Shown: one piece after another, positions 57,209 through 64,000 of the stretch | Layout: the number at the start of each line of letters is the position of its first letter | How positions within the stretch are numbered: position 1 is the stretch's first letter | NCBI RefSeq assembly: GCF_030272615.1 | Contig: NC_081409.1 | Span: 18,664,260 to 18,728,259 of the forward strand | From: Cryptomeria japonica | Taxonomy: Eukaryota; Streptophyta; Pinopsida; Cupressales; Cupressaceae | Length of the DNA: 64,000 nucleotides | Direction: 5' to 3' | The notes under the pieces: generated by a model | Databases searched by the model: none | Told to the model about the DNA's origin: nothing | Seen by the model: only the letters and a program-made list of their open reading frames with translations | Made by a program: the position numbers and the translations under genes

Positions 57209-58675
57209 CAGGAACTGGAGTGAGTCAGTTAAAAGCAGCACAGACCAGAGTTACACAGCAAAAGCAGGAAAACAATTCAAATAAAACAAAAATAACAGAT
57301 TCAATTAAACCGTCAGATTTCGAGTCGAGAATTAATGAGATTCAGCCAAAGCACAAAGCAATCTTAGTCCTAAATACAGCCACACAGGCTGTGATAGCCA
57401 ATCACAGTGAATCCAAAAACAAAAACAATACTGGAAAGCAAATCCCAACAACTTAGGTTCACAATGGTCAAAGACTTCTGCTGATATCACAAGCACTCTG
57501 CCTTTGAGCTTGGTCACTCAGACCTACACATCTGCTTATCAATCTGCAACCAATCCACTCTTCTGCTGAACAATATGCAGCCAATCAAAAAGATCTCTAT
57601 TGCAGGCACAGGAAGGCTGTAATAAGCTGGACCAAATTTTTGCAGTTTTCAGGGAGTTTTGTAGCCAGGGATTTTGTCAGTTTGCATGCTGCTGGTATGG
57701 TTATGTTTTTGCAATTTGTTTGATAGAATATGGTATATACTCATCATAAAAGTTCTCCACAGTGTTTACATTTATCAATGACTTCATTCATACACAATGT
57801 AATGCAAAAATTATACAACAGATAATTTTTCTGTGATTCTTTGCATTGCTGATGCAAAATGTTCAACTCAGAAACAACATATCAGAATGCAACAAATAAA
57901 GATTTAATATTCATAAATGTTATTGCTGACCTGGGGTGATAAAAAAACCCAAACATATATTTTATTTTATTTCCTCAAGACCAAAATCCCCATGGTACGT
58001 CACCCTTAAGCTTGTATAGAAGCTGAAGGAAGAGTTGCAATTCCTTCCTTGGAGGTGGCAACTAGTTCTAAGGCAGTGACTTATCCCTTTCATCCAAAGT
58101 TGAAGCAAATTTGACCTGAGTTGGATTTCCTTGGATGCCACGTCACATTTGAGGGTTCACACTTGTAGTGCAGCACTCTTGGAGAGTAGCGGCTACCAAA
58201 AAGTGATAACAATAAGCTTATGCCCCGATTTTATGCCCCCTTAATGATTCGACTCATTTTCTTTGGGGTTAATAAATCTGTACAACTATTTTATGGAGTT
58301 GGATGTGGAAAGACTGATATCTTGAAACTGGCAAAATTAAACACTCGAATGTCCATTTAAGCACAACTGTGAATCTTGTGTGAAGCCAAATAGATTTGAT
58401 TAGGAAGAAATCTTTCATCTCCAAAATTAAATATCTCTAGGGTTTGTATTTGAACTCACAGTCCAAACTTGAAATGAAATAAATAAATTCCAAGATGTGC
58501 AAATGAGCCTTGATCCCTGTTTTATAACTTTCTGGGGAACTTTCAAGAAGTTTTTAATTTTAAATTCACCTTTTAATAAAATAATCACCTATAGGCAAGT
58601 CCTTAGAGATAGATTCTGCACAATCTTGCAATATATCTGCAACTTTTATTGGAACCTCATCCTCCTTGGGCTCTT

Positions 58676-59120
58676 TTAGCGAAACACAATATAACATACC
58701 TCAGTCTTTTGAATTTCCTTAAAAAGTTGCTTACAAATAGTAACAACTCCACTTTTGGACCCTTCTACTTCTTTCATAGTTAGTAGTTCATACCTTTTGT
58801 CATCTTTAGTTAGTGTAACTATAATGTTCCTCCCATCATGAATCGCATTCCTATCATATTGCCAAGGCTTTTCTAAAATAATACGAAATGCATCCATTGG
58901 AATAACATCACATCATACCTCATCATAGTACTATACCAATATTAAAATTACTTTCATTGAGCAGACACCATGACTTGATGGCCCTTTTGCAGCCATCAAA
59001 CCTTGTAGGGGTTGGAATGTGCTACTGTTTTCAATGCCATTTTCTCCATCATCTCTATAGAAACCAAGTTCTTACTGTTACCATTGTCTATAAGTAGATC
59101 GCAAACTTTACCCCTTGACT
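58676..59120 (-). pseudogene. Ty3/gypsy protease remnant in the intronic element
   Basis: Minus-strand LLIDNGNSKNLVSIEMMEKM (near 59035-59110) is the retropepsin active-site region, with Asn in the usual Ser/Thr/Gly position. It is followed after a break by MDAFRIILEKPWQYDRNAIH (58838-58897), the linker that precedes RT in this group. The frame ends at 58676 and no RT follows. Confidence 0.7.
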
Positions 59121-60276
59121 TACATTTAGTTTTGAATACGCTCCTTCTCTGCCATGGTTCATCTCCTCACTTCTCTGATTTCAAAAGTACTCCCTTTAGC
59201 ATTAGATTTTCTCCATTCTTTGGTTCTATGGATGTAGTCATATCAATTTTTATTTCTTTGGCTTGAGCTACAAAAGCTCTTTTGTCACTCATATTTTTCT
59301 TCGTAGGTTTTGGACATTCATATGCCCGATGCCCACATGCTCCATAGTTCCAGTAGGTGCCACTAAATCCTCAACCACATCCTTGTGATCCAAATTTTCT
59401 TCCTCTTGAATACCGGAAGCCTCTGCTTTGTTAATTTTTCACACCTTTATCCTCTTTGTTGGAGCGTTGTCCATGTCCATTTGATTGGCTTACTCCCACC
59501 ATGACTTTGTTGTCGCTTTCTGACCAAATTATATTCAGCATTTAATACATACAAGCATGCCTCCTCACCAATCTAATACTAGGCTTACTACTTTCATCTT
59601 ATATCGTTAGCTCAGCAGATTAATATATCTTGAAACATCTTCATCAATATCTTTAGAATAACCAGCTTGGATTGTTGATTTGAAGAATTTTTCTATGTAT
59701 TCTTTCATGCCGAATTCCTTCTGATAGACATTTTGCAAGTTTTTAAATAATATAATAGAATAGTTAGAAGGCAAATATTTATGTTTCAACTTACTTCCGT
59801 AATCTGATTCTTTCTTTTCCCTCACAAACCCTTTCTTGTTGTACATGGTCCTACCATAATGATGCATGACTTTTCAGTTTAGTACAGACAAACTTAACAC
59901 TTGTGGGGTCTTCAATTTGCTCCAAATCGAAGTACTCCTCCATGTTTGATATCTAGTTGATTAGCTCTTCCGAATTTAGACTACCAACATAATTGTGTAA
60001 AATTATTCTAGGCTTGCTTCCTATTTTAGCAAAAGCTATCATAACCCTTTCTTCAAGTTCTCCCCTTTCCTCTCATTCTTCTTCCTCTTCATTTTCTTCT
60101 AGATCACTCACTTCTGCCTCCACTTTTTTTGTTGGGCATTTTCCATGGATTCCATTCAAGCTTTTGATGGCTTCCAATAATTCTAGTTTCTAATATTTCT
60201 AGGGCCTCTTCCACACCAAACAGGTACATCTCTTTCTTTGTTTCTATGGGCCATTCTTCAACTCCTAGACACCTTA

Positions 60277-60292
60277 GTAGGCTCTGATACCA
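60277..60292 (-). promoter_or_regulatory. Primer-binding site (initiator tRNA-Met type)
   Basis: Minus-strand TGGTATCAGAGCCTAC, the sequence typical of plant elements primed by initiator tRNA-Met, beside the LTR edge at 60298. Confidence 0.8.
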
Positions 60293-61000
60293 CTTGGTGC
60301 AGGAAATGGAGTGGGTCAATTTATATATCAACAGAGTCTAAGCAGCAAAGGCCAGAGTTACAAGGTAGAAGCTTGAAAACAATTCAAATAAAAAAAATGG
60401 ACACAAAGTAAACTTTTTAAAACCTTCAAATTTCAAGTACAGAGACAATGACGTTCAGCCTTGCATAAGGCAGACTTAGTCCTAAATACAGCTACACAGG
60501 CTGTAACAGCCAATCACAATGAGCTCCAAAAACAAACAGAAAATTGGAAAGCGAATCCCAACAACTGGGGCTCACAATGCTCAGAGACTTCTGCTCATAT
60601 CACAAATACTCTGTCTCAGAACTGTCGCTCCAACCTACACTTCTGCTGATCAACATGCAGCCAATTTAAAAAATCCCCGTTGCAGACAGAAGAGGGCAGT
60701 CCTTCAATTGCAGGTAGAAGAAGTTGTCCCCAAATGTTATACGGTTACCTTTTTTTATAGGCCCTGTTTCTACTACTTGGAAACTTCCTGAACTCCTGAG
60801 GATAAAATAAAATCTGATCTTCTTCCTGAACTCTTGATATCAGACATTAAATGAGAAAGTTTATTGCATTACCTATCCAATTAGAAAACTCCAACTTAGA
60901 ATTTACTGTTCCATGTCAGACACCTACAGACAACACAGGAAAAAACCAGAAATAGTTTTCTTTCTCTTTTTTGCCCTTTTTAATGTGAATTGCCTTTGGA

Positions 61001-62268
61001 CCTCAAGGTGCTCCAGCATTATAGACAATCAGCTGTAAACAGTTGACCAATTACGTTCTAAAATGGTGTCTCCTTCCCTTCTCAAGAAATCATTTTACTT
61101 TAAATGTTGAAAACATAAAAACAATGTGAGAGATACTTGTAATAGAAGATAGGATTAGTTAGCATTGCTACAAAGTCAACAGTTTCCAGATGTCTTAAAA
61201 ACAGAATGAAGATAATATGGGAAAAACAATGACAATAGATATTTGGAGAAAACAATGGCCACAACAAGAGTGATAAAGAGTAAACATTACAAAGAAAAAA
61301 AGACTGGACAAACTGCAAAGAACTCAAAAATCGATGTTTCAAAGCAACATTTGTGGTCCTTCATCAAGATGATTAATAAGAAAATAGAGAAGATCAATAA
61401 TCAGTTGAATATCAGAGGCATTCAATTTTTTAACACATACTAATTAATTAAATCCATCGTGAGATTTAAGAAAAATTATTACTCTCCGTCTGAAACAAAT
61501 GAATGGTAAATTTCCATGTTCATTGGAAAACCTATTATTCATTTGTTCAAACTCTCATGATGAATTTAATTAATGATTCTTTCTTAAAAATTAATACCTT
61601 TACCATTCTTTTACCATTGTATATGGCCCTTTATTACCAGTGATTGTTGATACTGGTGATCCCTACAACACATTGTAATCTAGGTTAACTGTGTAAGGAG
61701 ACCTGATTTGTTTAATCCCGATGATGGACCATAAAAGATAGTTTTAAAGGTCAATTTTCCAGCCCTTGTTCGTAGTTTATCTGGAAGTCTTGTTTCCTAA
61801 ATACTATAGACTGCAGAAGCCTCAAGTCTCTTAACATTATAAAGATTTGAAAGCTTCTCATCGTTAATCTGAGCTATTTGAAAAAGATCTACACCAGTAG
61901 TTTTAGATTAGGCCCAAAATCACTTATCAACATTTCAAGGAAACTGTAAAAGTTTACAATCAATAGAAGACTACAAAATGATCTACACAAGCTTAATATC
62001 CTGTCTTGAAATAGTTATGAGACGCCTGAGAAATTATCCTATGATGGAGACACTGGAAGTATCACTAAATTAACCAACCCTTATCTCTAGCAATATGCCC
62101 CTAAATTGTGAATAAATAAGATCACCTAATGTAATAACTGCACCTTGACAAAGAAAAAATTTACAGTCCACTTTTATTGGGATGAAACCATAAGATGTTT
62201 TAAGTACCAGAACCGAATAAATTCGTTGTACACCATATGGAAAAGTTTACTACTCCAATGATACTTAC
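61001..62268 (-). other. Intron sequence, right part
   Basis: AT-rich, no exon recognised. An inverted repeat pair flanks about 61440-61570 (TTAATTAAATCCATCGTGAG versus CTCATGATGAATTTAATTAA), enclosing ACTCTCCGTCTGAAACAAATGAATGGTAAA and a near-reverse copy; a small MITE-like foldback is possible. Confidence 0.4.
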
Positions 62269-62331
62269 ATAACTTGTAGGTCCAATGTCCATGACTTCTT
62301 TGAGGACATCTCTCGTAATGTTTCCCTTCAT
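62269..62331 (-). CDS. Host gene exon 2 (63 bp)
   Basis: Bounded by a GTTCCAG acceptor (62332-62334) and a TAT/GTAAGT donor (62263-62268) on the minus strand. It encodes MKGNITRDVLKEVMDIGPTS plus Tyr, in phase with exon 1, which ends at a Glu codon before GTAGGT. The splice sites are near-consensus at both ends, which supports the exon despite its size. Confidence 0.75.
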
Positions 62332-62836
62332 CTGGAACCACAACACGCAGCTTAAATTGTCAAACTTATGGATTTGCAACAGAAAAAAGGGGAAACAGAG
62401 TATAACAAGAAAATTCCTTTTTTAATTCTTCTCTTCAGAATCTCTGGCTTATGAAGAACTAGAAGTGTAAAACTCAGAAAATATACGTCCAATCCAATTT
62501 TTCAATGCTAAGTCTCATATTATTCTAACAAGGTCATTAAACATGATTAGAAACAGCATTGGATATTCTGCAGATTACATCTCACCCAATTTTGAAATTG
62601 CTGTTTCTTCAATAATAACCTACATTTCTCTAATTGGGAGATTGATTATGACTTGAAACAATAATGAGTACTCTTATTTTAAAAAAACCGTAAAATTCCG
62701 TAGATCCTACTTCTGAAGCCTAGAACAGGGGTATTCTGTGCAGTTCAATTACATACAATCCAATTTTTCACCTTTGAACCCTATATTTCTATGCAATTCT
62801 ATTGCAGAATGAAAAGGCATTTCCTGCAGAACCTAC
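62332..62836 (-). other. Intron 1 of the host gene
   Basis: 505 bp between the exon 1 donor GAG/GTAGGT (62831-62836) and the exon 2 acceptor. AT-rich with no frame of note. Confidence 0.7.
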
Positions 62837-63172
62837 CTCTGAAGTATTGTATTCCTTTTCAAATTCAGTCAAGGTGGCTCTCGCAACCATGGCTTCAAAC
62901 TCTTTTCCAACATTAGAAAGATCAGAAGACTTGGAATGACTACTGCAGCTTCCTCCACTGCTACTGCTACTGCTACTGCCACTGCCACTGCCGCTGCCAC
63001 CACAGCAACTCCCCCCATTGCTTGCAGAATTTGCTACAATTAATCTTAGGCTTGGTTTGTTTTGTGGGTTCTTTCTCCTGGAAATGTTAGTACATTTAGG
63101 TGGAGCTGGAACTTGTGTTATACTATTATGTGAAGATAAAAATGCAATTGAAATACTGCAGGAGGAAGCCAT
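62837..63172 (-). CDS. Host gene exon 1: plastid-targeted-like Ser/Gly-rich protein
   Basis: I favour the ATG at 63172 (MASSCSISIAFLSSHNSITQ) or at 63178 over the upstream one at 63211, because MA-SS-rich sequence with basic residues and no acidic ones is typical of chloroplast transit peptides. After RRKNPQNKPSLRLIVANSAS comes a Gly/Ser tract with clustered Cys (NGGSCCGG...SSSGGSCSSH), then an ordered-looking segment VGKEFEAMVARATLTEFEKE. The exon ends at the donor at 62836. The first two exons give about 133 residues before any further exons. I do not recognise the family, and the Gly/Ser tract may vary in length. Confidence 0.7.
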
Positions 63173-63211
63173 CGCCATTCTCTGGATCAGGCGGAAGCAC
63201 AAAACAAACAA

Positions 63212-64000
63212 AAATGGAAGGGCGTCTCCAAGATATAATTTTCAATTAGATTGAGTCCTCTCAGGCCTTTTCTTCTATTGGATATGGTGGGATTTTCTGG
63301 GGTCGAATCGGGTATCCACCTAATCTAAAAGTTCAGCGATTTGATTTTCACGATGAATAGTTCACTTATATGTTATAAATTTCAGGTAACATTTAGGATT
63401 TTTTTTTTTTTTTTTCTTTAATTAATCGTGCACATGATACACTAATATAATCTGTACTTTTTAATGTAAAACAAGGACGTAAAGCGTCAAGTTCCTGCCA
63501 ATAGTGTTACATATGTATTTAGAGTTAGGAATAGTGTTAGGATATGTATTCAGAGTTAAGATTAGGTGAGATTAGTAGTTTGATATTGCTTTGTAAATTG
63601 ATATATTTTGATATTAAACTAAAATAATAGTGAATTAGTAAAAATTTATAGTGTTATTGTCATCATTTTGCAATTTGTAAACTCAATAGTTGAAAGATAA
63701 ATTCAATTTTAGAAAATTATAACTAATAGAAAGTTGAACCTAATTAAATAAAATAGTAAAAATAAAATTAAACTATATTAAAAATGTTAATGCTAAAATA
63801 TTTTTAATATAGTTTAATTTTCATGGAACATATTGTTCAATTTATCTATTTTTAATTTAAAAATAATAATGTTTGAAATGGTTAAGATATTAAAAATTTA
63901 TTTAATTAATATTTGAATTTTATTATCTCTTATTACACATAATAGAAAAATACTTTATTATTGTCATTAATCATCATTGTATTATCATATTGTAATTTAT
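63212..64000. other. 5' flank of the host gene, AT-rich
   Basis: Presumed promoter/5' UTR region of the minus-strand gene, then a T tract (63401-63416) and a very AT-rich segment (63560-64000). No clear TATA/CAAT arrangement can be singled out and no gene is seen. Confidence 0.5.

Larger units (their letters stand above)
57209..61000 (-). mobile_element. Degenerate gag-protease LTR element inside the host intron
   Basis: Diverged LTR starts TGCAGGAAC at 57209 and TGCAGGAAA at 60298 share order over ~400 bp (GCCAGAGTTAC, GAAAACAATTCAAATAAA, CACAGGCTGT, GGAAAGC). A primer-binding site TGGTATCAGAGCCTAC, matching the initiator tRNA-Met type, lies at 60277-60292 on the minus strand, 5 bases inside the right LTR. 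Gag frames follow at 60104-60270 (VEEALEILETRIIG, LEWNPWKMPNKK) and 59607-59867, then a knuckle-like GHRAYEC with one Cys changed to Tyr (~59315-59345), then protease. RT through integrase are absent. The outer LTR edges are approximate. Confidence 0.65.

Noticed and set aside
1-64000. tRNA, rRNA, organellar DNA insert or bacterial operon
   Set aside because: No tRNA cloverleaf, rRNA core or organelle gene sequence was recognised, and coding style and repeats are those of a plant nuclear genome.

Overview
This is a plant nuclear window, most likely from a gymnosperm (conifer-type) genome. It is AT-rich, has no operon-like coding, and about 55 of the 64 kb is nested, mostly Ty3/gypsy retrotransposon DNA. 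The only ordinary host gene I can support is a minus-strand gene at the right end with a transit-peptide-like N-terminus, very short exons and a long intron that itself holds a retroelement. The lineage is an inference; nothing in the window is diagnostic.

Layout. 1-7.3 kb: overlapping debris of minus-strand Ty3/gypsy elements (a gag fragment with a primer-binding site and LTR start; RT and two RNase H domains; LTR ends), plus a 1.5 kb solo-LTR-like unit between two near-identical ~0.5 kb repeats. 7.3-11.45 kb: a decayed plus-strand Ty3/gypsy gag-pol with many in-frame stops. 11.45-14.04 kb: a GC-rich palindrome array with a TATA box, then a decayed integrase on the plus strand. 14.6-24.8 kb: an antisense plant mobile domain (PMD) gene, split by a complete 7.75 kb LTR retrotransposon (16075-23828; 1,201 bp LTRs; 5 bp duplication GCAGG) that encodes only a Gag/protease-like protein.

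25256-48644 is the most striking object: a 23.4 kb LTR retrotransposon with 7,605 bp LTRs and a 5 bp target duplication (AGTTC). I noticed only three differences between the LTRs. Each LTR carries an intact reading frame of about 1,074-1,100 codons and an array of 13 hairpin modules spaced mostly 165-176 bp apart. The interior encodes an almost intact gag-pol (2,304 codons after one in-frame TAA) with the unusual order Gag, protease, extra RNase H, RT, degenerate RNase H, integrase.

Removing the two complete insertions joins the plus-strand integrase (ending 14040), the antisense PMD gene, a polypurine tract (48774-48788) and an LTR start (48789). I infer these are the 3' half of one older Tat-like element with an antisense extra ORF, into which both younger elements jumped.

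49.8-56.1 kb: LTR fragments, a second solo-LTR-like unit on the minus strand, microsatellites and little coding sequence. 56163-63172: the host gene on the minus strand, with three recognisable exons and a degenerate gag-protease LTR element in the large intron. 63.2-64 kb: AT-rich 5' flank.
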